From NCBI GenBank assembly GCA_965221765.1, contig OZ244911.1, positions 2,170,001 through 2,234,000 on the forward strand: DNA of 64,000 nucleotides. Reading direction: 5' to 3'. This document shows, piece by piece, positions 20,890 to 31,529 of this stretch. Numbering within the stretch: the stretch's first letter is position 1; the number at the start of each line of letters is the position of its first letter. Below the pieces are notes generated by a model. That model saw nothing but the letters and a program-made list of their open reading frames with translations, was not told the origin of the DNA and did no database searches. The stretch comes from Bin25 sp965221765. Lineage in GTDB: Bacteria; Bacteroidota; Bacteroidia; Flavobacteriales; Flavobacteriaceae. The translations under genes and the position numbers were made by a program.

Positions 20890-21070
20890 CAATAATATGG
20901 ATGCCAAATTTAGTTTGAAAATTCAGACATCGATATTCATTTAATTTATGAAAATAACCAACTAAATTTAGAAAAATCAGTATCCGCTTTTCAAAATAAC
21001 CAACCATTAAAATATAGTGCCTTAGAAAACTAAATTTTTTGAAAATGGAGACAACAAAAAATGGCTTTTC

Positions 21071-21092
21071 CACACAAATAGTGGTAGCACCA
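21071..21092 (+). repeat. Short direct repeat, ISL3-end-like, copy 2
   Basis: This is the partner of 20473-20496 (19 of 22 bases). The hypothetical fragment lies between the two copies, so a second, now lost, ISL3 element may have ended here. Confidence 0.4.
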
Positions 21093-21209
21093 AGTATAAG
21101 AATAGTACACGGAGATTCTTTATTTTCCATGCGATTCTTGAAATAAACAACCAAAGAATCTCCGCTTATTATTTAACCCATACTCTTGATAGTTTCTGAA
21201 AAGATAAAA

Positions 21210-21761
21210 TTAGTTTAAATTTGACAAGAGTTGGCCTACTGTAGGACGAAATTTTTCATTAAAAATGACTTGGTAATTTCCAAATTCTTCAAGACCTTCT
21301 GAATTAGTTTCTTTAAATCTTAGCTGAATAAAATATTTAGGAATACCCTTTCGATTATATCGCGTTGTTATTAGATAATGAAAAGGTACAAATGAGGTGG
21401 GGTTTTCTAACTCTAGCATTTGTGAAGCACCTTCAATTACCGTCGTAAGTATATCTTTAGAAGAAAAATATTGATTCCAGTTTTCATCATCATTTTCGTA
21501 ATTAATTCGATCAATAAATTGGTTTCCTTTTAGTTTATTAAAGACAATACGACCATCCGTATCAATTGTTTTTTCAATAGTCAATCGGTCAATAATAATT
21601 TTTAGATCGAGTTCAACGGGTATTGTGTCTTTGTATGCTGTTCTATATTGAATCGTTTGAGTATCTAAATTAATTGATACAATGCCACCCCATATTGGAT
21701 ATTGACAAAACGAAAATACCGAGCAAAAGAAAACAGTAAGCAGTGATACAGTGTATCTCAA
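21210..21761 (-). CDS. Secreted protein of unknown function
   Basis: The 183-residue product begins with a probable signal peptide (MRYTVSLLTVFFCSVFSFCQ) whose start codon is TTG at 21761. The mature part is rich in beta-strand-like segments such as GGIVSINLDTQTIQYRT and GIPKYFIQLRFKETN. I do not recognise a family. The frame is intact and AT-rich like the local housekeeping genes, so it is probably a native gene. It points away from the M14 peptidase gene. Confidence 0.65.
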   Translation of the reverse strand: MRYTVSLLTVFFCSVFSFCQYPIWGGIVSINLDTQTIQYRTAYKDTIPVELDLKIIIDRLTIEKTIDTDGRIVFNKLKGNQFIDRINYENDDENWNQYFSSKDILTTVIEGASQMLELENPTSFVPFHYLITTRYNRKGIPKYFIQLRFKETNSEGLEEFGNYQVIFNEKFRPTVGQLLSNLN

Positions 21762-22452
21762 GTCTTGCTAAATTAGATATCAAAAGTAATAGCATTCAAT
21801 GGATTATAAATAAAAATGATTTGGAGAATGTATTATTAGCCAGCAAAGACGTGTTTTTTAAGCCAAGATTAAAAATAATTTGAGATTTACTGCTGAAAAC
21901 CAAGATGATTCAACATAACCAAGAAAAAAAGATTTAACCAAAGGCATGATCTAAATCTTAGGAATACTCTATGGATTTTAGGGATTCTTTCATTTGAGCA
22001 ATCTGATTACAAGTCAAATAGATTTTATTCTGACTTTCTCGCCAATTATAAATAAATCATTTATACTTAATTATTATCTCAAAATGAGACATTACAAACT
22101 TTAATGGCTTCTACAGTCCCCACTTCCAAAGAATGAAAAGATCCCAACCTTGCTGGTGGGTGGGCATGAAGGGACTGATCAGTCAATCCCTTCAATAGCG
22201 ACCATACATAGACACTACAAAATCAACGCAAACGAGTTAGTGGATTGTTAGTTAAATTATCAGATTGAGATGGGTCGATGGGCTAAATAGTTATATGGTC
22301 AAATGGCTCCACCCTATCATTTAGATGTTGATGTTTTTGTGTCATCTATTGTCAATTTGAAAATAATTCACGGTACCAAGACCCTTGAAAAATCAAAAAT
22401 CTTAACTGTATCATTGAATGATTACTCGTTTTAAATAGCCTATTTCTTAATT
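21762..22452. other. Gene-free stretch, about 690 bases
   Basis: All frames are stop-rich. Composition rises in G+C around 22100-22330, suggesting relic mobile DNA, but no family motif is readable. Confidence 0.4.
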
Positions 22453-22460
22453 TATATTTG
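22453..22460 (+). promoter_or_regulatory. Bacteroidota -7 box for the M14 peptidase
   Basis: TATATTTG matches TAnnTTTG exactly and lies 25 bases upstream of the ATG at 22486. No good -33 TTG was identified. Confidence 0.48.
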
Positions 22461-22485
22461 TAATCATTCTCAAATCCGAGTTCCT

Positions 22486-25007
22486 ATGTGTCGATTTTTA
22501 ATTTCCTTCATAACGACCGCATTTTTTGCTTTTATTCTGAGCTCTCAAGTAACGTTAGATTATTATTTAGATAAACATCATCCTTATAATCCATCTGTTC
22601 CGACCCCTCAACAAATCATTGGTTTTCAAGTCGGCCAATGGCATGTTTCCCATGACCAAGTATTGCAATACATGAATGCTTTAGCAGAATCTTCTAATCG
22701 AATTAAAATTGAAACGATTGGAAAATCTTATGAAGACCGACCACTCATATTATTGACAATTACCAGTGAAAAAAATCATCAAAACTTGGATGCTATTCAG
22801 CAAAAACACTACAGCCTCACTACCAAAGATGGAAAAAACATCGATACCAACAAGATGCCTGTGGTCGTTTATCAAGGCTTTACGATACATGGAAACGAAC
22901 CCAGCGGAGTCAATGCTAGTTTATTAACTGCCTATCACTTGGTCGCTAGTGAATCACAAGAGATAAAAGACTTATTAACCAATTCCATTATTCTTATTGA
23001 TCCATGCATGAATCCAGATGGAATGCAACGATTTTCTAGTTGGGTAAATTCTCATAGATCAACCCATTTAAATCCCGATTCGAATGATCGAGAATTTAAT
23101 GAAATTTGGCCTGGAGGACGAACCAATCATTATTGGTTTGACCTCAACAGAGATTGGCTTTTATTACAACATCCCGAATCTCGTGCTAGAGTAAAAATAT
23201 TGACTAAATGGTATCCCAATATCATTGCGGATTTTCATGAAATGAGCACTAATTCAACCTATTTTTTTCAACCTGGAGTGAAAAGTCGTATCAATCCTAT
23301 GACACCTAAAATGAATCAAGTCCTAACGGCCAAAATCGCGGATTTTCATGTTCAAGCACTAGACTCCATTGGCTCATTATATTATTCAAAAGAAACATTC
23401 GATGATTTTTATTATGGTAAGGGATCAACTTATCCTGATATCAATGGTGGCATAGGTATTTTGTACGAACAAGGATCCTCAAGAGGGCACGCTCAAAATA
23501 GTCAACATGGTATATTAACCTTTCCTTATACAATCAAAAATCAACTCACAACCAGCCTTTCAACTCTTGATGCGGCTAAAAATTTAAGACTTAAATTATT
23601 AAACTATTTACAAAGTTTTTATAGTGATTCATTTCAAATGGGTCGATCACATAAATCAAATGGAATCCTCTTTGGAAGTGAAAAAGATCCCGTACGAAGC
23701 TATCATCTTGCCAAATTGTTGAAACAACACGAAGTCAAACTTTATTCAATCAATCAATCATTTGAAAATGGGCACAAAAAGTTTGACAAATCATCTAGTT
23801 ATTTTATTCCTCTACAACAAAAAAACATCGTTTAATCCGTTCTATTTTTGATTACCAAACCGAGTTTCAAGATAGCATATTTTACGATGTATCTGCATGG
23901 AATTTTCCACTTTCCTTTAATCTCGACTTTAGTTTTAAAAACAATAATACGATAGTAGGAAATCCAATTGAAGATGTAATTCCTCCCGCTGGAGCTGTGA
24001 CTTCAAAGTCGAACTATGCCTATTTAGTTTCTTCACATGGGTACTACTACTTACCTAAATTAATGAGATTACTTCATAAGTCTAATATTCATTTTAAAGC
24101 AGGAAGAAAAGAGTTTGAAATACAAGGAAAAAATTATAGCTATGGAAGTCTACTTATTCCAGTTCAAACTCAAACTCTAACTAGTGAAGAATTATACCAA
24201 ATCCTTAAACAATTGGCCACTAAAACAAAACTAGTCATCCATGGGGTCCATACAGGTTATGGTCCTAAAATCGATTTGGGATCCAACAGTTTTATGACAA
24301 TTGATCAACCTAAAATTGCATTAATAGTTGGACAGGGAATTAGAAGTTATGATGCCGGTGAAATTTGGCATTTATTTGACTACCGTTTTGAAACTCCTAT
24401 CACCAAAATTGACACACGATATATCCATCAAGTGGATCTAAAGGATTATACTCATCTAATTATTCCAAGCGCTAGTTCAAGTGTTTTAAATAATTCCAAA
24501 GAGAAAATTGAATCTTTCGTTAATTCAGGTGGCGTATTGATTGCTTATCGCAATACAATCAATTGGTTAAAACAAAATGAATGGATTAATATTGAACTTT
24601 TGGAAAATGAAATGACGGCTAAAAATATTTCTTTTGAAGAGAAACATGATTTTTTAGGAGCTCAAGAAATTGGAGGGGCGATTTTCAACACTAATATCGA
24701 TCGTAGCCACCCCATAAACTTCGGCTTCAGACACCATCAATTACCCATTTTTAGAAATACCACTCTATTTATCAAAGCCGATAAAAACAGTTATATCAAC
24801 CCCATTCAGTATACATCAAATCCACTCATCAGTGGATATATATCTGACCGAAACTTAGAACTTATAAAAGGGACTGTTCCTTTTAAAGTTCAAAAAAAAT
24901 CAAAGGGAAAAATCATCATCTTTAGCGATAATACAAATTTCAGAGCATTTTGGTTTGGAACCAATAGACTACTGACCAATGCAATTTATTTTAGTGACTT
25001 CATGTAG
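22486..25007 (+). CDS. M14-family zinc carboxypeptidase, split at A7
   Basis: The gene encodes a secreted metallocarboxypeptidase of the large Bacteroidota M14 type. A signal peptide (residues 1-20) is followed by the peptidase domain: the zinc motif HxxE is in IHGNEPSGVN, the third zinc histidine in IADFHEMSTN, and the catalytic glutamate in GIGILYEQGSSRG. The first frame ends at 23835. At seven A (23819-23825) one extra A would continue in frame as HRLIRSIFDYQTEFQ and into the second half (to 25007), giving about 840 residues, the normal family length. The second half is well conserved in frame with no other stops, which argues for a recent or slippage-tolerated lesion. Confidence 0.82.
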
Positions 25008-25017
25008 GGATCAATAA

Positions 25018-25347
25018 CTATAAAACCTGCTGGCCTCTTGGAATTTTAGATAAAGGCTCTAATAGAATCACATCTTGATTACAAACCGCTCCAAGTACAA
25101 GACATTGGCTCTTGTATCCAGCAATTTTCTTAGAACCAAGATTGATCACACCAATCACTTGTTTTCCAATCAGTTCTTCTTTTTTATAACGCAGAGTGAT
25201 TTGAGCTGAAGAGTTTAAAACTCCGAGGTGGCCAAAATCTATTTTTAATTTGTAAGCGGGATTGATAGCCTCTTTAAAATCATCGACCTCGATAATCGTC
25301 CCAACTCGAATATCAATTTTTTGAAAATGGGAATAATCAATTGCCAT
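25018..25347 (-). CDS. csaA: CsaA-like tRNA-binding domain protein
   Basis: The 109-residue protein consists of a single tRNA-binding (EMAP/OB-fold) domain: FQKIDIRVGTIIEVDDF, LKIDFGHLGVLNSSAQIT, GKQVIGVINLGSKKIAGYKS and LVLGAV. CsaA has been proposed as an export-related chaperone in Bacillus. I start at ATG 25347 (MAIDYSHF) rather than the upstream TTG, because a -7 box lies 18 bases before it. The gene is divergent from the redoxin gene. Confidence 0.88.
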   Translation of the reverse strand: MAIDYSHFQKIDIRVGTIIEVDDFKEAINPAYKLKIDFGHLGVLNSSAQITLRYKKEELIGKQVIGVINLGSKKIAGYKSQCLVLGAVCNQDVILLEPLSKIPRGQQVL

Positions 25348-25365
25348 TGAAGTTTTATTAAAAAA

Positions 25366-25373
25366 CAAAAATA
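25366..25373 (-). promoter_or_regulatory. -7 box for csaA
   Basis: The minus strand reads TATTTTTG, an exact TAnnTTTG match, 18 bases before the chosen ATG of csaA. Confidence 0.45.
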
Positions 25374-25392
25374 ACTATTGATAGTATTGAAT

Positions 25393-25400
25393 TATTTTTG
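25393..25400 (+). promoter_or_regulatory. -7 box for the redoxin gene
   Basis: TATTTTTG matches TAnnTTTG and lies 20 bases before the ATG at 25421. With the csaA box it forms a compact divergent promoter pair. Confidence 0.45.
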
Positions 25401-25420
25401 CCTCCAAATTTTCAAACGAA

Positions 25421-25975
25421 ATGGCTTTAACAAAATCAAACATGCTTTCGTTGGGTGTGAAAGCTCCTTCTTTTTCACTCCCCAATACATCAACAACAAA
25501 AACAGAAACCTTTGATGATTTAAAAGGAAAAAAAGGAACTTTAATCGTTTTCATGTGTAACCATTGTCCTTATGTCATTCATATTCTTGATCAATTTGTT
25601 GCTTGGACCAATAAGTATCAATCAAAAGGCATCAATACAATTGCTATTTCTAGCAACAATATCAAAACGCATCCTGAAGATTCTCCAGATAAGATGAAAG
25701 AACTTTCTATCGTGAAAAATTTTAAATTTCCTTATTTATATGATGATTCACAGCAAGTTGCAAAAAATTATGATGCAGCCTGTACTCCTGATTTGTATTT
25801 ATTTAATGAAGAGGATCAATTGGTTTATCGAGGGTGTTTTGATAAATCAAGACCTGGAAATGATATTGAAGTAACAGGAGAAAATTTAAGCCAAGCTGCT
25901 GATAGTTTACTATCTAGAAAACCTATTTCTCAAGAACAAGTGCCCAGTATAGGCTGTAATATCAAGTGGAAGTAA
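25421..25975 (+). CDS. Thioredoxin-fold redoxin (AhpC/TSA family)
   Basis: The 184-residue protein has one thioredoxin-like domain with the redox motif in VFMCNHCPYVIHI (a CNHC pair), followed by the cis-proline strand ACTPDLYLFNEE. This matches the thioredoxin-family proteins widespread in Bacteroidota and cyanobacteria, probably a cytoplasmic thiol peroxidase or reductase. No signal peptide is seen. The frame is intact. Confidence 0.85.
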   Translation: MALTKSNMLSLGVKAPSFSLPNTSTTKTETFDDLKGKKGTLIVFMCNHCPYVIHILDQFVAWTNKYQSKGINTIAISSNNIKTHPEDSPDKMKELSIVKNFKFPYLYDDSQQVAKNYDAACTPDLYLFNEEDQLVYRGCFDKSRPGNDIEVTGENLSQAADSLLSRKPISQEQVPSIGCNIKWK

Positions 25976-26105
25976 ATTTTTAAATAGATTTACTAACTTG
26001 TTTAATTATAGACTATTCCTTTTGACTTTAGAATCTGACTCAGTAATTACGTAAAGATGAATTGCTAAGACAAAATGATATTAAAGTTTATAAAAAATCC
26101 GTACT

Positions 26106-26378
26106 ATGGATTTTGTGCTTTGTCATATGACCATCCTCTATGAAGACATTCCTAGTTATTTGACCAAAATCAAAAAGGGACAGCGATTAATAAAACCACC
26201 ATTAAAAAATAAATGGTTTTTTCAAATGAGTCAAAAATTTAAAGAAATTATCGAATACTACTTTTTTAAATTAATTATGACAATAAAAACCAAAAAAAAA
26301 TACTTACCTAAACACTTGACCAACTTCAATATAGCGATGTTATTGTATTTAACTAAAAATGATACTCAAGAGGTGTAG
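26106..26378 (+). CDS. Small hypothetical ORF, uncertain
   Basis: A 90-codon frame encodes a lysine-rich peptide with no family resemblance. It may be a remnant; the following 200 bases (26385-26587) hold a further open stretch in another frame (NVFLGDTLILRLANDSKERF) without a start. Together they look like a decaying accessory gene. Confidence 0.25.
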   Translation: MDFVLCHMTILYEDIPSYLTKIKKGQRLIKPPLKNKWFFQMSQKFKEIIEYYFFKLIMTIKTKKKYLPKHLTNFNIAMLLYLTKNDTQEV

Positions 26379-26384
26379 CGAATC

Positions 26385-26587
26385 ATGCATCTGAGTATAC
26401 AATCGAGAACGTATTCTTAGGCGATACCTTGATATTACGTTTGGCCAATGATAGCAAAGAAAGGTTTAAAAAATACTATGTGAGCGATAATAGTCCCCTC
26501 ACCTTTGAAGTATCAAAAAAGAACAAAAACATTATGGGACCAAGGAAAGTGAATGTCTTTAAACCCCTACCAATCGGATTGATCTGA
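26385..26587 (+). pseudogene. C-terminal fragment of an unknown protein
   Basis: An open reading of about 66 codons ends at TGA near 26587 and contains YTIENVFLGDTLILRLANDS and PLTFEVSKKNKN, beta-rich text not explained by the neighbouring genes. There is no start codon or signal, so only the 3' part of an older gene may survive. Confidence 0.3.
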
Positions 26588-26723
26588 TTAAAAATAATTA
26601 GACTAGTAAAACAAGAACCATTTAACTCTAAAAAATTCAATGCAAAAGGTGTTTAATTAAATCCCCTATTATATTTTAGCAAACCATTAAACTGATTATT
26701 TTGAACGTATTGACTCATGAAGG

Positions 26724-28628
26724 TTGAATCATTTGCTTAGTAGCGTTAAATACAAAAAAACTAAATTCTTGAAAATCAATTTTACACATTTCAGAGGAGA
26801 TTTATTTGGTGGTGTAACCGCTGGAATAGTTGCTCTTCCCTTAGCTCTTGCTTTTGGGGTTAGTTCTGGACTAGGACCTAGTGCTGGATTGTATGGTGCT
26901 ATTGTCATTAGTTTTTTAGCGGCACTTCTTGGTGGAACTCCAACTCAAATTTCTGGCCCTACTGCACCGATGACTGCATTGAGTATGGTAATCGTTGCTT
27001 CTATTTTAGCAACTAATAATGGTGTGATTGAGAAAGCAATGCCATTAATATTAATGGTATTTGTATTGGCAGGAGTAATCCAAATTCTTTTTGGAATGGT
27101 GGGTTTTGGTAAATACATTAAATATATTCCATACCCTGTGATTTCCGGATTTATGACAGCCATCGGGGTCATTATACTCATTACCCAAATACAGCCTGTT
27201 CTTGGATATTATGTCAAAGATGATACCCAATACATTGAAAGTTTGATTCCTTTGGCTGAAGAACAGATTTTAGAAGAAATCATACTTGATGAAGCCAAAA
27301 GAGGCATTTTAGTACTTGAAGATTTTACAGAAACTATCGAAAATGCTGCCGAAATATCACGAGAACAGATACTCGGTCAAGCCCAATCGATTGCTAGTAA
27401 AAATAGTTCGGGAGTCATCGGTACGATCAATGCTTTTTCAAGAGCCATCCTATCCATTAATTGGATAGAATTAATTTTAGCATTTAGTACTATTTTTATC
27501 ATCTATGGTTTCAAACGGATTACAAAGACGGTGCCCAGTACCCTTGTTGCGTTAATTATCGTTAGTGCAATTGCCTTTCTATTTCAAAGTAATGGAATTA
27601 TTCAATATGCTCCCATTCAAAGAATTCCAGAAGGCTTTCCAAAATTTAACATTGAAATTTTTGGTCAAATAAATTATTTAGCGTTATTGCCCTACGTAGG
27701 CATGGCTATTACACTTGCATTTCTAGGGGCTATCGATTCATTATTGACATCGGTTATTGCGGATAATCTCACCAAGACCAAACATCAATCTAATCGCGAA
27801 TTAGTAGGTCAAGGCATTGGTAATAGTGTGGCAGCTGTTTTTGGAGGAATTCCTGGTGCAGGGGCAACTATTCGAACCGTTGTCAATATCCAATCTGGTG
27901 GAAAAACAAAACTTTCAGGCATCATATCTTCTCTTGTTTTAATAGTCATACTCCTAGCGTTAGGACCGGTAGCATCTGAAATTCCAGCTGCTGTACTGGC
28001 TGGGATTTTGGTTACAGTTGGAATTGGGGTCATGGATTTTAAAGGATTGAAAGCCATAAGAAAAATACCTAGAACTGAAGCCTCCATTATGTTTATTGTT
28101 TTGATACTATCAGTGTTTTGGAATCTAGTTTATGCCGTTGGCATTGGACTAATCTTAGCATCGATATTCTTTATGAAAAAAATGGGCGATGTATCAAAAC
28201 GGTATTCAAATGTTCTAGCGGTCATTAAAGAAAAAGCATGGAAAGATGAAAAAGCAATCGATAAAAAAACCTTAGAAACTGTTTTTATTAAACACTTAGA
28301 CGGTCCTTTGTTCTTTGGTTTTACTTCTGACTTTATCAATCTGAGAAACCAGATTCCATCAACTTGCAAATGGGTTATCTTTAGAATGAGTCGAGTGCCT
28401 TACATCGATCAGTCAGGATTATATGCCATGGAAGAGGTTTTAATGGAATTGAGCAAAAAAAATATTAAATATGCATTTGTGGGTTTGCAACCTCAACCTC
28501 GGCTTTTAATGCATAGCATTGGTATTATTCCAAGTCTTGTTTCAACCAAACATATCTTTAGAACATTTCAAAATTGTAGAACATGGTTGGTCAAAGAAAT
28601 CACTAATGAAAAACAATTAAAATCATAA
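26724..28628 (+). CDS. SulP/SLC26-family anion transporter with STAS domain
   Basis: The 634-residue inner-membrane protein starts with the SulP signature (DLFGGVTAGIVALPLALAFG) and the GGTPTQISGPTAPMTAL loop, has about 11-12 helices, and ends in a STAS domain near residues 515-620 (HLDGPLFFGFTSDF, SRVPYIDQSGLYAMEEV). It would carry sulfate, bicarbonate or another anion. An acidic insert near residues 180-235 separates two helices. The start codon is TTG at 26724. A small NTF2-like gene follows 24 bases downstream and may be co-transcribed. Confidence 0.9.
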   Translation: MNHLLSSVKYKKTKFLKINFTHFRGDLFGGVTAGIVALPLALAFGVSSGLGPSAGLYGAIVISFLAALLGGTPTQISGPTAPMTALSMVIVASILATNNGVIEKAMPLILMVFVLAGVIQILFGMVGFGKYIKYIPYPVISGFMTAIGVIILITQIQPVLGYYVKDDTQYIESLIPLAEEQILEEIILDEAKRGILVLEDFTETIENAAEISREQILGQAQSIASKNSSGVIGTINAFSRAILSINWIELILAFSTIFIIYGFKRITKTVPSTLVALIIVSAIAFLFQSNGIIQYAPIQRIPEGFPKFNIEIFGQINYLALLPYVGMAITLAFLGAIDSLLTSVIADNLTKTKHQSNRELVGQGIGNSVAAVFGGIPGAGATIRTVVNIQSGGKTKLSGIISSLVLIVILLALGPVASEIPAAVLAGILVTVGIGVMDFKGLKAIRKIPRTEASIMFIVLILSVFWNLVYAVGIGLILASIFFMKKMGDVSKRYSNVLAVIKEKAWKDEKAIDKKTLETVFIKHLDGPLFFGFTSDFINLRNQIPSTCKWVIFRMSRVPYIDQSGLYAMEEVLMELSKKNIKYAFVGLQPQPRLLMHSIGIIPSLVSTKHIFRTFQNCRTWLVKEITNEKQLKS

Positions 28629-28652
28629 ACTAAACACAAAATTTAATTTATC

Positions 28653-29120
28653 ATGATTACAAAACAACAAGTCATAGAGGCTCAACAACTCTGGGCCGAT
28701 GGTGTCGTTAAAATTGGTTCGCTAAAAGAATCTAGAGAACAGTGTAACGCTTTTACAAGTGATTTTCTGGATAATCGATATGCTTTCGAAATCGGACCTG
28801 TATTGTTTAAACCCACCAAGTGTCAAGAAGTACAATTCAGATCGACTAAATTAGATGCTATCTCTTATTTCATAGCTGGTGATGATAGATCTTGTGCAGA
28901 AGATAAAGGGTTTGCAATTCAACCTTGGACCAATGTGAGATTTGAAAACACTGGTTTTATACTAGAAGAAAGTCGTGCTATTGCAATGGGAAATTACTTT
29001 TTTACTGATCTAGAAAATAACATCGCCAAAGTAGAATATACATTTGGATACAAACTGATTGATGGCATATTAAAAATTGATTTGCACCATTCCTCTTTTC
29101 CTTACAATCCAAATGCCTAA
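28653..29120 (+). CDS. NTF2/SnoaL-like small protein
   Basis: The 155-residue protein (MITKQQVIEAQQLWADGVVK, AFEIGPVLFKPTKCQEVQFR, GFAIQPWTNVRFENTGF, SFPYNPN at the C-terminus) resembles the NTF2-like fold proteins of Bacteroidota that are sometimes mislabelled phosphoribosyl-AMP cyclohydrolase. Its enzymatic role, if any, is unknown. It lies just downstream of the SulP transporter. Confidence 0.6.
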   Translation: MITKQQVIEAQQLWADGVVKIGSLKESREQCNAFTSDFLDNRYAFEIGPVLFKPTKCQEVQFRSTKLDAISYFIAGDDRSCAEDKGFAIQPWTNVRFENTGFILEESRAIAMGNYFFTDLENNIAKVEYTFGYKLIDGILKIDLHHSSFPYNPNA

Positions 29121-29136
29121 TTAAACATAATAAATT

Positions 29137-29145
29137 CCCCCCCCC
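29137..29145. repeat. C9 homopolymer in intergenic DNA
   Basis: Nine C followed by eight T lie between the convergent NTF2-like and recQ genes. It is the second of three long G/C runs outside genes in this window. Confidence 0.7.
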
Positions 29146-29240
29146 TTTTTTTAATCGTCTTCTCAAAAACAAGACGGTTGAAAACCAACTGAGGATTCTT
29201 GAGGAAAAGTTTCCAAAGTGAAACTGAGAAATCTTGGTTT

Positions 29241-31460
29241 TTAGTTGGCTGTCTGACTCATGAAATAGATTCTAAAAACTCGAAGGTCTTCTTCTTCATA
29301 TTGATCGCCAAATTCATCCATCAATTTTTGAAAATCATCGGATTCTTCTTGAATTAAAAAGTCATATAGTTGATCTTCATCCTCTTCATCAAACAAACCT
29401 TCAACCCAGTTATAAATATCTAATTTAGTCCCCGATTTAACAATTTTTTCCATTTCTTCTAAAAGGTTTTCACGAGAAATTTTCTGAGCACTTGTAATTT
29501 CGTCTAATGATAGCTTTTTATCAATACTCTGAATAATCAGTGGTTTTAAATGCGAATTACTTTTTTTAGTTTTAATAATTAAATCATCGGGTCGAATCAC
29601 ATCATTTTCTTTCACATAATCTTGGATTACCTTGATAAAAGGTTGACCAAATTTTTCTGCTTTGCCCACACCAACACCTGCAACACCAAGAAGTTCTTTT
29701 AATGTCATGGGATATTTTAAACACATATCTTGTAATGAAAATTCTTGAAAAACAGTATATGGGGGAACATTTTTCTCTTGAGCTACTTTTTTTCTTGTAT
29801 CTATTAAAATCTTCATTAATAAGGAATCGGTAACCATTTTTCCATTTTCAGAAAAAGGACCTTGTCTATTAGTATGAACTAATTGAGGTTCGGATATAAA
29901 AAGATCTTCTTCCCCTTTTTCTAAAATCTGTCCTTTTTCAGTAATTTCAACGGTACCATATTTTTCAATATTCTTTTTTAAATACCCGCGGACAATTAAC
30001 TGTCTAATTAATGATTTCCAAAATCCTTCTTCTTTTTCTTTTCCAATTCCAAAAAAAGAAGCTTTTTCAGTTTGGCGAGCTTTTATTTCAGCATTCGTTT
30101 TTCCATTTAAAATTTTGGCTAGTTCTTTGGTTTTATAATTAGCATTGGTTTTTTTTATGACCTGAAGTAAAGTTTTGAATTCTTTTTTAACTTGAATTAA
30201 CTTTTTAGGGAATCGAACATTGTCATCTAATTCTCCGCCCTGACCAGTTTTATTGTCAAACTCTTCACCAAAATAGTTCAATAAAAATTTTCTTCTTGAG
30301 ATTGCCGTTTCAACATAACCCACCATTTCTTCAAGTAACAGATTGCTTCTTTCTTTTTCCGATATTGTTTTTGAATCCGAAAAAGATTCGAGTTTTTCGA
30401 TATCCTTATCATGGTAAAATGCCAAACAGTGACCTTCTCCACCATCTCGCCCAGCACGGCCTGTTTCTTGATAATAACTTTCAATACTTTTTGGGATCGA
30501 ATGATGAATAACAAATCGAACATCTGGCTTATCAATGCCCAGACCAAAAGCAATCGTGGCTACCATGACATCACATCGGTCATTTAAAAAATCTTCTTGA
30601 TGTTTAGATCTTGTTTTGGCATCTAGTCCAGCATGGTAATGAAGTGCATTGATGCCATTTTCCTTCAAATCACTAGCTAAATCTTCTGAATTTTTTCTTG
30701 ACAAACAATAAATAATTCCCGACTTTCCTTCTTGAGACTGCTTGATAAATCGTATGATTTCTCGATTAACTCCCAATGTTTTGGGTCTGACCTCATAATA
30801 TAAATTGGGTCGATTGAATGAAGCTTTAAATGTTTGAGGGTTTTCCATCTTCAAATTTTTAATGATGTCTTCTTGAACTTTTTCGGTAGCCGTTGCCGTT
30901 AAAGCCATCACAGAGATATCCCCTCCTAATAAGTCAACGGTTTTTCTGATATTTCGGTATTCGGGTCTAAAATCATGTCCCCATTCAGAAATACAATGTG
31001 CCTCATCAACCGCTACAAAAGAAATATTGAGTGTTTTAAAATATTCAACATTCGATTCTTTTGAAAATGATTCTGGTGCCACATAAAGCAATTTGGTTTT
31101 ATGCGATTTTAAATCTTCAAATACTTGTAACCGATCTCTTTTAGAAAGTGTAGAATTCAAAACATGAGCGATTCCTTCATTGGTGGCAATGCCTCGAACA
31201 GCATCCACTTGATTTTTCATCAAAGCAATTAAAGGAGAAATAACAAAGGCGACTTTGTTCTCCGTTAAAATAGCAGGTAATTGATAACATAATGACTTTC
31301 CACCACCAGTAGGCATAATCACAAAAACATCATGGCCTTTTAATAGACTATCAATGACATCGCCTTGGTTAAACCGATGATGGCCTATCTGGTAAGCTTT
31401 AAACTTTTCAAAACCAAAATGTTTATTTAACTCTCTACGGAGGTCGAAGTTATGCTGCAT
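29241..31460 (-). CDS. recQ: ATP-dependent DNA helicase RecQ
   Basis: RecQ is a 3'-5' helicase that processes stalled forks and recombination intermediates. The 739-residue protein has Walker A (MPTGGGKSLCYQLP, residue 45-60), the DEAH box in VDEAHCISEWGHDFRPEYR, motif VI in ETGRAGRDGGEGH, an RQC region and an HRDC-type segment (MCLKYPMTLKELLGVAGVG) near residue 590. The frame is intact through many A/T runs. It is divergent from kdsD. Confidence 0.95.
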   Translation of the reverse strand: MQHNFDLRRELNKHFGFEKFKAYQIGHHRFNQGDVIDSLLKGHDVFVIMPTGGGKSLCYQLPAILTENKVAFVISPLIALMKNQVDAVRGIATNEGIAHVLNSTLSKRDRLQVFEDLKSHKTKLLYVAPESFSKESNVEYFKTLNISFVAVDEAHCISEWGHDFRPEYRNIRKTVDLLGGDISVMALTATATEKVQEDIIKNLKMENPQTFKASFNRPNLYYEVRPKTLGVNREIIRFIKQSQEGKSGIIYCLSRKNSEDLASDLKENGINALHYHAGLDAKTRSKHQEDFLNDRCDVMVATIAFGLGIDKPDVRFVIHHSIPKSIESYYQETGRAGRDGGEGHCLAFYHDKDIEKLESFSDSKTISEKERSNLLLEEMVGYVETAISRRKFLLNYFGEEFDNKTGQGGELDDNVRFPKKLIQVKKEFKTLLQVIKKTNANYKTKELAKILNGKTNAEIKARQTEKASFFGIGKEKEEGFWKSLIRQLIVRGYLKKNIEKYGTVEITEKGQILEKGEEDLFISEPQLVHTNRQGPFSENGKMVTDSLLMKILIDTRKKVAQEKNVPPYTVFQEFSLQDMCLKYPMTLKELLGVAGVGVGKAEKFGQPFIKVIQDYVKENDVIRPDDLIIKTKKSNSHLKPLIIQSIDKKLSLDEITSAQKISRENLLEEMEKIVKSGTKLDIYNWVEGLFDEEDEDQLYDFLIQEESDDFQKLMDEFGDQYEEEDLRVFRIYFMSQTAN

Positions 31461-31529
31461 CTATAAACCATGTTAAATATACTAAATTAGCCAATCATTT
31501 TACTGTAAAGCTAATTTTTATTTATCCAT

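Noticed and set aside
30278..30553. 91-codon frame on the same strand as recQ
   Set aside because: It is an out-of-frame reading inside the intact recQ gene.
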